Below, one piece after another: positions 1-10,597 of a DNA stretch of 64,000 nt; positions within the stretch are counted from its first letter, which is position 1, and each line of letters begins with the position of its first letter. The position numbers and the translations under genes are program-made. Origin of the DNA: Porpolomopsis calyptriformis. Taxonomy: Eukaryota; Basidiomycota; Agaricomycetes; Agaricales; Hygrophoraceae. The DNA is taken from positions 620,001-684,000 of the forward strand of contig OX621166.1 in assembly GCA_951640195.1 (NCBI GenBank). Reading direction: 5' to 3'. The notes below the pieces were generated by a model, which saw only the letters and a program-made list of their open reading frames with translations, was not told where the DNA came from and did not search any database.

Positions 1-482
1 CCGTTTCGACTAAAAGAGGTCCTCCGCTAGTTTAAGGGTTCCAAAACTTTGGCTTCAAAAGCATGACAGATTCACATCCCTACATCCACAACCTCGACCC
101 AGCACATTCTACGCAAACCATCTAAACTCGCCTCGAAACCTTATTTCGTTTTTGTTTCCTGTTTTTTTTTGTGAGGCCGGTTTGGGCTTCGGAAATTCGC
201 AAAACTTAGAGCACGTACGGCAAAAAAGGAAGTCATCACTTCTAGCCTAATGTACTTACAATACAAATAAAAATAATGAAATATCAAGAGCGTGCCAGAA
301 GTGAATACATTACCGTAACTCGGACAGTATCTGGACTGGGCTCATTATGAGGCATTCAACCTTTACCCAAAGACAGAAAACCTAATGGTAGAATGCATAT
401 GTATGAAGTGTAATGATCCTATGAAATTCTCGAGATACGGAACTGTGTATTTACATGCGGTGAAGAAATTGGATTGGAAGGT
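1..482. other. Non-coding left edge
   Basis: No convincing gene is seen. Short open frames over 385-698 lie antisense to the last exon of the minus-strand gene that ends at 483. The sequence is AT-rich near 240-300 and probably holds that gene's 3' untranslated region. Confidence 0.5.
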
Positions 483-1390
483 TCAGTCTGCGTTTTCGAT
501 CTCATCGACAAGCTTGTCCGACGGAACGAAATCAGAGGGCCACCTCAGACGGTTTACAGATTCTGTTCCGTTGACTGCTGCACCTACGCCGGCTGCTGTT
601 GCTGCCGTGGCAGTGGTCAATGCCACCCCAGCGGCAGCCGCCTCCACCGTCGCAAGGGCACCCCCTCCCATTGCCATGGATTGAGCAATAGCAAATAGAG
701 AACCGCTTGATACTGCACCCCCATAGAAGACCGATTGAATTGCTGCTGCCGCTGAGCCTATATTCACAGACGTCAGGCTACGAGCACTCGAATAGATGCA
801 AAGAAGAAGAGGAAACACTTGCCTGCAACAGGCCCCACAGCAGAAAAACCCAACAAGCCTAGGCCGCCAACGATAGCTACAGGAGCTAGAACAGCAGCAC
901 CCGCGGCAACTCCGAGGCCGATGGCAAGATTTCTCAGTCCATGTCCTTCAGTATCTAGCATAGGATGAAGCAAATTCAAAAGAGATGACGGTTCTGACAG
1001 ACCTTTTCTCGACATTTCCTCTGTGCGATAATGTCAAAGCTGTGACAAGAGTGATAGAAATATCGCGACTGACTTTCCAAGAGCTCTTCTGCAATAAATA
1101 TCAAGGTTAAGTCAATAAGGGACGGAACCCTCAACGCATGGCTTACTTTCAATTACGAGGAGGGCCGTTTTGACAGCCTTCCGAGTCCACTTCCAATCCT
1201 GACTGCTTACCCTTCTCCCTATCGAATCAAGAATGTCATTGACATTGCAGTCCAAATAGGATTTCATATCAAAAGATGCGGGATATTTGGCTTCAAATTC
1301 ATTGATCCAGGTTTGAGCGACTTGGGTTCCGTTGAAGAGATTCATGTTCAATATGAGTACGCGGTAATGTTGAAATGAATTGGTTTTCAA
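483..1390 (-). CDS. IFI6/IFI27-like (ISG12-type) hydrophobic membrane protein
   Basis: Model: complement(join(483..757,823..1020,1147..1390)), 238 aa. The C-terminal half matches the IFI6/IFI27 family: a Gly/Ala-rich hydrophobic stretch (GLGVAAGAAVLAPVA, then GGLGLLGFSAVGPVAG) followed across an intron by SAAAAIQS and GGAVSSGSLFAIAQS, the usual family spacing. Animal members are small mitochondrial or nuclear-envelope proteins linked to apoptosis and innate immunity; fungal homologues have no assigned function. The first ~80 residues are a helical soluble region (WINEFEAKYPASF) not typical of the animal proteins. The first intron is 126 nt. The second (758-822) starts with GC in the strong context CAG|GCAAGT and restores the family motif exactly. 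The start at 1390 could instead be a downstream Met (MNLFNGT). The family call is good; function is unknown. Confidence 0.72.
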
Positions 1391-1422
1391 GTTGTTGGCT
1401 CAAGCTATAAGAATGGAGACAA

Positions 1423-1681
1423 TAGGCTTCGATTACAGACGTCTGATGCCACGCATTAGCATGCAGGCAAAGGGTACAGCAGCCCATATGTGGAAACTAA
1501 TGCTCACCGTGACGTGTGAAGAAAGTGATTAGCACAGTGAATGTGAATTGGTGGTAAGGTTGAAGTGCTTGTTGGGGCGGTAGGCTTCGATTATGGGCGT
1601 CCAATGCAACGCACTGGCATGGAGACAAAGCGTTCAGACCCTCATATAATGCTCACCGCGAAATGTGAAGAAAGTGATTAG
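1423..1681. repeat. Imperfect direct repeat, two ~100-110 bp copies
   Basis: Copy 1 is about 1423-1532 and copy 2 about 1581-1681. Both begin with taggcttcgatta and end with gtgaagaaagtgattag, with diverged middles that share cgca(t/c)t(a/g)gcatg and aatgctcaccg. About 48 bp separates them. No coding potential is seen, so this looks like a degraded repetitive or transposon-derived element. Confidence 0.6.
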
Positions 1682-3089
1682 CTTTGACGCACGGGTTCCT
1701 AAGACCACTTGCTATAACCTTGGTTCGAGACCAAGCCATGGTACTATCTACCTTCGGCCTTATCTTCGGAGACGGCCGACTGCCAGTAAGTACTTGGCCT
1801 CGATGCATACAAGCTGGGGTAGACGGGTCCTTCCTTTGGAAGTGATTCCCTGGGAAGGAAGGCAGGCAGCCGCTCATCATTATGAGTTGTCCAATATGGA
1901 TGTGTGTAAGACAGGGTAGCGTCCCACACATCCAGGCTACGCCCTCATTGACCATCCACCTATTTGGAGTCAAGGGTGCTCAGCGACTGTGGGTTCAATA
2001 CCACACGAAAGCATTGTCCGGCGACTATGGGTCCTTTACCATACGAGGCCACAAGCACTAAGTTGGGTATACCTTACAGCTAATAAGGCTGGTTAGGGCA
2101 GCGGTTAAGCCCTCTGATGAACCCCTTCGCATGGGCGAAACCAGCTAGTCCCACCGGCTCAGGTACAAAAGTCGCCAGAGGTCCTACAGATCCAGCATGC
2201 TGGGTCGAGAACCAACCACAATAGTGGGGAAAACGCCCATCAGTGGTTGGCTATATCGCAAAGCCTTGTGCTGGCCGGAAGTCTTTACTTGGTGATATGA
2301 CCCTATGGGTGCCGAAAGTGACCTCTCGCGACCTTCCTTCGATCGAGGGAAGATCGCACGAGGTCACTACGAGACTGACGGGTCCGGCTAACGATCGAAG
2401 CTTTACTCGAGATCCATTTTGGAATATGCATGAACAATGATGTCTTGACCTTTACCTCAGATGCCGAGGTAAATTCTTCAAGAGTGGAATTGGTACTTTG
2501 GTTTTGCGACATAGGATATCAACATTCCTAGAGCAAATGGATGTCAATTTGGCATCTCATTAGGGTGGAATTTGAGCCGAAGTAGGGATTGATCTGATTC
2601 CTGCTGACGAGTTGTTGCTCGACACGGAGGTGCCCATGTCCATATGGTGCTTCTGTGGATAAACCAGTCAGTCAATCAAGACCATCGCCCTAGTAACGCG
2701 CGTGGATTTATGACGAACGAGTGTGAAGCTGATACTGGATTCAACGATTGGAGGCCGGCAGGTATCGCGAGCTAGGAGGCTTTGTATGTAGGAATTTGAC
2801 TTGAAAACGATAATCGACTCCGGATTCCCACCACAAAACGATGACTATGCTTGTGTCGCCGATTGACAAGTTTCCGCTGGGCACCGATTGCTCTCGCTTA
2901 TACTGGCTGCCCAGAAGGCTTCCTCCTTTAAATTATCTGAGCATGAATCTATCGCAGGGAGTGCATAGGTCTCGAGTCGTGAATGAATAACTTCCTCCAC
3001 GATTCATACTGAGAATCTTGCACGCGACCGTCTTTCTGTCAAGGCGTTGGTCAACAAATATAAACAACGATCCCTTTGACCAGTTCAAA
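1682..3089. other. Gene-free, repeat-like region with tRNA-like hairpins
   Basis: Open frames here are short and unlike known proteins. Two structured spots stand out. At 1719-1735 there is a 5-bp stem with a 7-nt TTCGAGA loop, identical in form to a tRNA T-arm and containing a B-box-like GGTTCGAGACC. At 2088-2145, 7-nt ends GCTGGTT and AACCAGC are complementary and enclose an AGGGC/GCCCT stem resembling a D-arm. Neither folds into a full tRNA by eye. From about 2900 the sequence is probably the CWC15 promoter. Confidence 0.4.
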
Positions 3090-4111
3090 ATGTCCACAGC
3101 TCATAGACCGACATGGGACCCAGCGCAAGCAAAAGATGTCAAGGGAGGCTCTCGCCAGTTCTCCGTCCGGGACATGGCAGCCCATACAAAATTGAAATTC
3201 CGGTATGCGACTCCAATAATCTCAAGTAAGGTTATAATCACCCTACATATTCTAGTCAACCTGGCCAGACGTCTGCTAATGAGGTTATGAAGAGAGACTT
3301 GCGCGCTGAGCTATTGGTGGCGGAGCAGGAAGCTCGGAATAAGAAAAGGAAGGCGGAAGGAAAACCACCACTTCCCGTGGAAGACGCACCCGCAGACGAT
3401 GAAGCGAATAAACGAAGAAAGGTGCTCCAAGAGGCTTTGGAACTCGACAAGGACGATGATGGCGATGATGTTGATGGTAATGAAGGCAGGGTGAACGAGG
3501 ATAAGGAAGATGACAGGTGTGTTTACACAATAGGGATTCCCGGAATCCGTGTTGACAGATAACCTTCAGTGAGGAAGACTCGGATGATGATGATGATGAT
3601 GATGATACAGCGGAGCTGTTGCGCGAGCTTGAGAAAATTAAGCGGGAACGAGCAGAAGAGAAAGAGCGGCAAGAACGCGAGGAATCAGCCTCAGCTGCAG
3701 CGGCTCGAGAGGCTGAAATTGCTACCGGTAATCCTCTACTTAATCTGGCAGCCGCGCTCGGACAACAGACACCTGGAGGAATTAATACCACTGTACCTGG
3801 CACATTTGCTGTCAAGAGGCGATGGGACGACGGTTGGTTCACTTCTAATGACTCGGCCTCCGCGGTATAATGAATCTCGCCTGCTTCCAGATTTGATCTT
3901 CAAGAATCAAGCAATGTCAAGTCGGGAGAAAGGAAACGGACACTTTGTCAATGATCTATTACGGACAGAGTTCCATAAGTGCGTTATACTGTATTATTGG
4001 TGCTGCGAGTCGACCTGACTTGAGATTTCAGAAAATTTATGGCAAAATTCATCAAGGTAAATTGCATGCTTCTTAGCCTTTTCTACGCCTCAATGATACC
4101 CTTTCCAGTGA
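3090..4111 (+). CDS. CWC15: Pre-mRNA-splicing factor CWC15 (Cwf15)
   Basis: Model: join(3090..3202,3256..3516,3570..3832,3891..3978,4032..4056,4109..4111), 250 aa. The protein has the family layout: conserved N-terminus (STAHRPTWDPAQ, GGSRQFSVRDMAAHTKLKFR), an acidic and charged coiled-coil middle (SEEDSDDDDDD, LLRELEKIKRERAEEKERQE), and the conserved C-terminal block (NPLLNLAA, RRWDDDLIFKNQA, FHKKFMAKFIK). CWC15 belongs to the Prp19/CDC5L (NineTeen) complex of the activated spliceosome, in the nucleus. Introns are 52-58 nt. The last one separates the final Lys codon from a three-base exon made only of the TGA stop; reading through would add about 50 unrelated residues, whereas family members end at this Lys. 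Identification is secure. Confidence 0.93.
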
Positions 4112-4221
4112 CATGGATCTGTTATTTTCGACTGAATAGCCTTGATGTCATTCCTCTTGTAAAAAAAAATGCCCCTTGCTGTTTAGAAGTCTACCACCCA
4201 ACAGGCTAACAGGTCCTTCAA

Positions 4222-6406
4222 CTACTCTCGATCCCAGACCCAGCCTTCACTTGCCCACTCAGGCATTTCGGTCTCAAAGGTCCCCAAATTGGTCGTATAC
4301 CTCAACGCATGTAAGAAGATGTACAGTTTCTCCGGTGGCGGATCGGGGTGTAGCGGTAGATAGCATTCGGGACAGTATGTAATTTCACCTTGAAGTAGGC
4401 TGGCATCCTGTGTTGCGAGCGAGGTTTGAGGTGATCGCGAAGACTCCATCGTCAGGAGTTTCTCGAGGGCTTCTCCCATTGACAATTGAACAACTGGTTC
4501 TATCTCGCAATGAGGGGAGACGTTTGGTTCATCCAAACCTGTACTTGGTGGAAGCGATGGTATCACATCGTCGTCAGCAAAAGCAGGCCCTCCTCGCCGC
4601 CGTCTGTTTTGGGGTGGGAGTGGTGTCCGTTTAATCCCACCTGGAACTAATGCTCCTTTCGCCCGGAAAACGACGTCTCGCCAGCGACTCCAGTCTTCGT
4701 CTTCATCCTGAGAACCAATAATGGATCCACATGTTAGCACACCCGAATTCTGTATTGGAAACTAACTCGCCTTCATATTGCGCAAACGGGTAATCACACC
4801 TACGGCCTCCGAAGAGAGAGGGACTGGCGAACCCATTCCGATATCGTGCCCAGTTTCGCGAGGTAGAAGTCGATGCTTTGGCCTATCGTCGTGGATCGGG
4901 GTGTCATCCCCTGGGGTTGATGCTGCCGATGTAGGTTTGTGGCGGAATTTTTCCAGAGATTCTGGGCTGCCGTACCCCTTGAGATGAGAAGGGGGGACTG
5001 GGGCAGCGCGTTCCTCGCTAGGGACGATGTCGATGCCGCCTCTACCCAGTTGGGTGCCCTAGTGTCGTTTTTCAGATTTAAGGGGGTGACTGGGCATTGA
5101 AAACCTACCCATATTTTCGTCTCGGAGTAGATTGGGTCGTTGGCTATTGGATGACCAAGATACTGAAGATGTACTCTGAGCTGGTGGGCTAGGGAATGCC
5201 AGGCCAGTGTTCAATATCAGTAGACCGTAAAGGATAACGATATAGTGGAGGCGCACACCGGCCAGTCAGAGGCTGACCTATGAAAAATAGACGGTCAAAG
5301 TGAATTCATTCGTGATGAGCGGATTGGAATGTATGCACAGTGAATGACACTGGTGTCAGTGTTGGAGTCGTAGCGCAGTCGATTGAATATTGTCTTGGCG
5401 TGCTGTCGAAATAAATTAAATTGGCGGGTTTGCAACTACAAAAGCTGAGGGTATACGATTACCTTGCCTTCGGGATGAACGATATTCAAACCCATTTGAC
5501 GATCCACAGTTAGAAGCGGTTCTTCGCAGATGACTTCCTCGCTACGAAGAGTACCTGAGATTGTCTGAAGGAAGGGGAATACAGGAACACAAAGATTTAC
5601 GAGGGAAATTCGCCTTGACATCTTGCGATGTACTCCTTGCGGACTTTGCCTGCCTGGAATTCCTCCGTGACACCGCGAGCACAATCGGAAGAGAGGGGGA
5701 TGATCATCAAACCAGATGTTAATCTATCCAGTCTGTTGATAGCTGGTACACGTGATATCAACGGTTGTCTTATCAGATAGAGCAGTCGAACGTACTGTAC
5801 ACTTTCTCGTATCCGAATTCGTTTTGAAGGACTTGTACAAGAGTATTGCGAAAATATCGACCCGTGGCATGAACGGGCTGTCAGAGCGCTTTGAGACCAG
5901 AAAGAGGGATGTTAGCAAACGGGACGAACTATGCCGCCCGGTTTGTCGATCACGATGAATTCGCGTTCGGCGTCATGAACAAGTACTTTGATCGGTGTCA
6001 GTGTTATTGGTGGTTCGTGTCGGTGTACAATATTTCTAGAATAGTCACATTCGGTGTCAGGATCAAGGTCTTTAAATACCAGGATGAGGGCATACTCGAT
6101 ACGGTCACCATTCCGGATTATAGAGTCAGGTTTGGCGACCTTGCCATTTATTGTTGTAACGCCCGATTCTAACGCGTATCTCTTTTCCCGATTCAATATA
6201 AGTGGTATGAACTAAGTCAAGACACGCACATAATATTCCATTGAACGATCACGAAATTCTGTCGACACAACTTCCAAGAGTTCGCGACCAATCCAGCGAC
6301 CTTTGGCCATAGTGGTGTACGGATACCAATAGGGAGGAATTTTTTTCAATTTCGAATTTGAGGGGGAAAGAGAAGCTGGGGGCGAGTCTGAAGACATGGT
6401 AGTCAA
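4222..6406 (-). CDS. PUS9: RluA-family RNA pseudouridine synthase, PUS9/RIB2 type
   Basis: Model: complement(join(4222..4707,4771..5058,5109..5188,5257..5277,5339..5402,5463..5541,5601..5742,5796..5877,5930..6181,6230..6406)), 556 aa. Order of motifs: [20 protein letters not shown], an S4-like segment ([16 protein letters not shown]), [19 protein letters not shown], catalytic [10 protein letters not shown] (Asp about residue 176), [52 protein letters not shown], and a C-terminal [21 protein letters not shown] block as in yeast Pus9/Rib2. Such enzymes make pseudouridine in tRNA (position 32). The Rib2 deaminase domain is not present, so PUS9-like is the better label. A ~150-residue low-complexity insert lies before the C-terminal block. 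The last intron (4708-4770) is GC-AG (AAG|GCGAGT); exon 7 has only 21 nt. The gene converges on CWC15 with 110 bp between stops. Confidence 0.88.
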
Positions 6407-8419
6407 GAGAAATCGGGCAAGGACGTGACCAAATTGTTCTTGAGGTGGTAATGGAATGAGTGGAAAGAGCCTGGACGAGCGAGAGACGTTCAGGCGAGCC
6501 AGGATGAATTACTGCACCAAGGACAATGAACGAAATAGGCTAAGTCACGTTCACCATCGACCACACCTTGTCTTTTTACAAGTTCCACTCCCACCAGAAT
6601 TGCTAAAACATGGTTGTCTAACTGAGAAACTGGAAATCAGGTTTTCTCCCGAGGACTCAAAGGGCCGTTAGAACTGTCTCAAAACATGCTCGTCGGAGAT
6701 CATCTTCTGCGGGAAGAGCTAATCGTCTGAGGAAATCTTCAACACTCCTCTCATCTTCTCCCATGGCACACGAGCCCAGATTGCATACGGCTTCCCATGG
6801 GATCCCTTGTCATCCGCTACATTCCAAAAATGCGATTGTGTGACTCAATCCACAATGCGGTTGAGTCAGCTTCGTTTGCTGACCCAATTGGCGCCGAGGT
6901 AAAGAATGATGCAAAGTTCAGCGTCGTACCCGGTTACTGAGGATGGAGGGAACACGCCCGTCGAGTTTTGGCACAATCTCCGGCGACAAAGAAAGTTGGT
7001 CGGGTCCGCGCGACACAGCATCGCAAGCGCTAACAGAAAGGACGAACGCTCCCCCTTCCATGCCCGTGAACATGTCCGTGAGCGAGAAGCAGGGAATCGC
7101 ACTTGGCATTCCAAATGAGGCGCGAGATGCGATGCTTAAATGCCGCCTCAACTTCTCTGTCCCCAGCCTTTCCATGCTACAGAAGATGGGGAAGTCTTGC
7201 CTGCAGCTTGGTATGGCATGTAAACCTGCAGTGACAGGTTGCACAATCTTAAACATGCCATATCAAGCCAAGTGGGGAGTGCGGCTAGCGGTGCAAACTT
7301 AGTACTTTTCAACGGACGATGTGTCGAAGCACGTATCTCAAGTCTTGAGTGTCGCGGCCGCTCCGCTCCTGTGACCTTTCCCACAAGTTAACTTCTGCCA
7401 GACGATCGGCAGGATGTCAACGAGATGATCTGAGGTTCCTACAGGACTTATTTCCGGCCAGCACGTCCAGCCTTACCTCCCTGCACGATATGCAGCCCGT
7501 TTACTGCGTTGGACCAAAAAGTCCTGTCATCGGGTGTATGCTAAACACCGGTATGGGCCCGATCTGTGAAGTCGTTTCTCACCAAATTTAAGCTTAACCG
7601 GACGCGATGAAACCGCGAGAACATATTTTAGCAGGGAATCGGTTTCATCCCTCTGCAGCAGATGTGCCCTTAGGGATTATTTCAATCCTGTGAGTGGAAT
7701 ATTACTTCTCTCAGCCAATAGAAGACACTTCTCGGCTCCGTTGTCTGTTTGTGACATGGGCAAAATTAAATTGGACTTCATACCTATGATCTAACAGAAC
7801 TCTGCAATCGTCATTTAAGGATCTCATTTTCGCCGAGTTGTTGGTGCATCTTTGACAATCTTCACTTGTGCCGCAGTTCCAAGCGATCTCGAATGGTGTC
7901 ATCGAGAATTGTCGTGTGAGCCACGCTAATAGTCCGCCTCTCAGTCCCCGATTTATCTTCGAGGACTCTTAAGGAAGCTAGAAATACGATCTCTCTGATT
8001 AATGTGACATCTACCCCTGCGGTATGTTTTGTCCATGGCATCAGGACCTGCATCATGTCGATCTATTGATCCTGCAGCGTTTTCAATTATCAGTAGAGTG
8101 AAACTCTTGATGGCTCTGTATGTAGTGTTCAGGACATCCTCTTCCGTTCTCGTCGGGCTCAGTTGATAACCAGATAAGCTCAAAATGGTATTTTTCGCCA
8201 CTCCACTCGGAATCTTATGTGCGTTCGATTGGTAACGCCCCCACATCTACGCGAAAGCGTGTACGTCGAGTGTCCAAATTCTGTTGTCAATTGTTTGATG
8301 TCAAAACAATATGTTGTCCGGTCAGTTTCAAGACACCTACTCAACTCTTCATTAACAGTGCCTTGACATTAACATGTCGCCGGGTGGAGGTTAGCCCCGA
8401 AAGTATATCTCATCACCAC
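6407..8419. other. 2 kb without a confident gene
   Basis: Open frames at 6456-6671, 6918-7302 (both strands) and 7148-7591 overlap each other on opposite strands and resemble nothing known. On the minus strand at 7711-8246, short frames could form a decayed gene; one contains TPFEIAWNCGTSED, weakly reminiscent of an ankyrin repeat, but the frames cannot be joined by good splice sites. The right end is the promoter of the gene starting at 8461. Confidence 0.4.
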
Positions 8420-8427
8420 TATAAAAG
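8420..8427 (+). promoter_or_regulatory. TATA box (TATAAAAG)
   Basis: A perfect TATAAAAG lies 33 bp before the proposed ATG at 8461. With transcription starting about 30 bp downstream, the leader would be almost nil, so either the leader is very short or translation starts at a later Met. Confidence 0.5.
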
Positions 8428-8460
8428 GGAGGGCGAGGAAGCGAAACCCTCGATCTTCAG

Positions 8461-10380
8461 ATGGGCAGCTCTCAATCTGCAAATGCTCCACCAGAATACC
8501 GCCTACTTCCCCGACAACGTTCCGTCAACTTTCTCCGCATCCGAATTGGATGCATATCTCCAAACTCCCCCACACTCGATCCACTTCACGTGGCTTCAAG
8601 CTCCACTTATGAAAAGTTTTACGACCAGCCTAACCCGGCGGCATATGCTCTGAACACCCATCTTGTCCAAGATGACACCACTTTCGAGTATAACGCCTTT
8701 CTGAAGATGTTTCCAGACTATCGGCGCACATGGATTCTGGATACCCTTCGTCAGACGGACTTTGCTCGACTAGACCAAACGGGCGAAACATACGTTGATT
8801 ACATGGGTGGTGCCCTCTATCCCGAGAGTCTCATCCGCGCTCATACCACATTCCTCAATAATAATATCCTTGGGAATACCCACTCCGCTAGTAATAGGTG
8901 AACCGGACCTTGTCACTCGCTAATCGTTCTGCTAATCTCATCGAACAGCTCCAAGCTTTCGGCCAACTGCGCTTCGGAAGCGCGGGCAGCTGTCCTCTCT
9001 TTCTTCCAGGCTTCTCCCGAGTACACCGTCATTTTTACTGTCAATGCCACCGGTGCCTTGAAGCTCGTTGGTGAATCCTTTCCTTTTACAGAAGGGAGCA
9101 GCTTTGTCCTCGCTGCAGATTCGCACAACAGTGTTAATGGAATACGGGAATTTGCCACTCGGAATGGAGCTAGAGTACATTACATCGAGTCAACTAATTG
9201 TGGTGGTTTTGATATTATGATGGCCAAGGTAAATTTATTTATGGTACACCCCATTTTTATTTATTCTGACACATGCCATTCTTCAGAAGACTTTACAACG
9301 TAATCAACCTCGATCCCAAAACCTTTGCCCTAGCCTTTTCGCGCTCACCGGCCAATCGAATATCTCAAATACCAAGTCACCTCTCTCGGTCCTGAAATAC
9401 GCCTCCTCTCTCGGATACAACACTTTACTTGACGCAGCCGCTCTAGTACCCACAACCACGTTTTCCCTTTCGGATACCCCTGTAGACGCCATGGCCGTGA
9501 GTTTTTACAAGATGTTTGGTTTCCCAACCGGCGTCGGTGCACTTGTGGTGAAGAAATCTTTTTTGGAGATGTTGAAGAGGCCATGGTTTTCGGGTGGAAA
9601 CGTAGACCTCGTCCAGGTACCTGGCACAATAATGACAAGGACCCACGAACCTCACGAACAATTCGAGGTGAGATTTTCGCACCGTTGTTTCTCGTCCATG
9701 CTACCGATTCGAGAATCTGATAAATAAATAACAGGACGGTACAATCAACTATTTAATGCTCCCAGCCGTCACGGACGGTCTCATGTTTCTTTCTGCGTAC
9801 ATGCCATTCCTCCCTCTTAGACTCTCCTGTCTCCTCCACTTCCTCATTACCTCACTCTCCGGTTTACGTCATGACACAACCAAGACACCCGTCGTTCGCA
9901 TACTCTCTCGGATACCTTCACGTCGACTCAAATATATTAGCGAACAATCTGACACGGGCTCCGTCTTGTCCCTTATTTTCTTATCTGTGAGCCTTTCCTT
10001 TCATGATCGTCCGCCTCTTGATTGAGAAACCCAATATACAGCCTTTGGGAGAGATGATCCCAAACTCATTTATCGAATATAGTGCTTCAAAGCAACACAT
10101 TTCTCTGCGCACAGGTTGTATGTGCAACCCCGGCGGTGCCGCTGCTATCCTAGGCGTTAATGACGACATGCGAAGACTCACCCCTGGCATAAGCCTCAGG
10201 GACTTCGAGACTCTCGTAGGCAGAGAATTAGGTGTGGTCAGGATAAGTCTAGGACTTGCGAGCTCCTTTCGGGACGTGTGGAAGGTCATACAGTTCGCTC
10301 GAATGATCGGGAATCAGAACGCGCGACAAACTTTGTGGGAAGACTGGAAGGATGCTTCTCGAAGTGGACGGGCTGTTTGA
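8461..10380 (+). CDS. PLP-dependent class V aminotransferase fold, molybdenum-cofactor-sulfurase-like
   Basis: Model: join(8461..8897,8949..9228,9287..9667,9735..9986,10042..10380), 562 aa; introns 51-67 nt, all in phase. Motifs follow the N-terminal desulfurase domain of MoCo sulfurase: YVDYMGGALYPESLI, NTHSASNSSKLSA, ARAAVLSFFQASPEY, FTVNATGALKLVGE, DSHNSVNGIREFA, the Schiff-base Lys in SFYKMFGFPTGVGALVV, and the persulfide-type Cys block LRTGCMCNPGGAAAILG. The usual role is to take sulfur from L-cysteine and pass it to the molybdenum cofactor of xanthine dehydrogenase-type enzymes. The C-terminal MOSC domain of fungal HxB/MOCOS is absent, so this is a stand-alone desulfurase-like protein and its sulfur acceptor is unknown. 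The start is uncertain because the TATA box lies only 33 bp upstream. Confidence 0.85.
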
Positions 10381-10597
10381 AACGAAGGGCGTCGGAAGTT
10401 CACCAGGTCGGCTGTATTTTGATACAAGATCAACATACCCACTGTATTTCGGAATCCGCTGTTTATCTTGATATATGTAGCAGTTTGTTGTACACTATCT
10501 CTTCGTCCATGCATTATTCACTACCACCCACCAGTATATGCAATATGTAGTTCTCACATGCACGAATTATGTAGCCACTTCACCAATAATGTATCTA

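Noticed and set aside
2088..2145. Possible tRNA gene
   Set aside because: The ends pair and a D-arm-like stem exists, but there is no anticodon arm or T-loop, and the B-box is absent.
5541..5601. Nearer acceptor sites in PUS9 intron 4
   Set aside because: Acceptors at CTTCAG and CTCAG put the next exon out of frame; only TCGTAG restores [14 protein letters not shown].
6918..7302. Overlapping 112-aa (minus) and 119-aa (plus) open frames
   Set aside because: They mirror each other, match no family, and no splice sites extend them; treated as chance frames.
7711..8246. Ankyrin-like minus-strand gene
   Set aside because: Only one weak motif (TPFEIAWNC), frames do not join, and no consistent repeat spacing.
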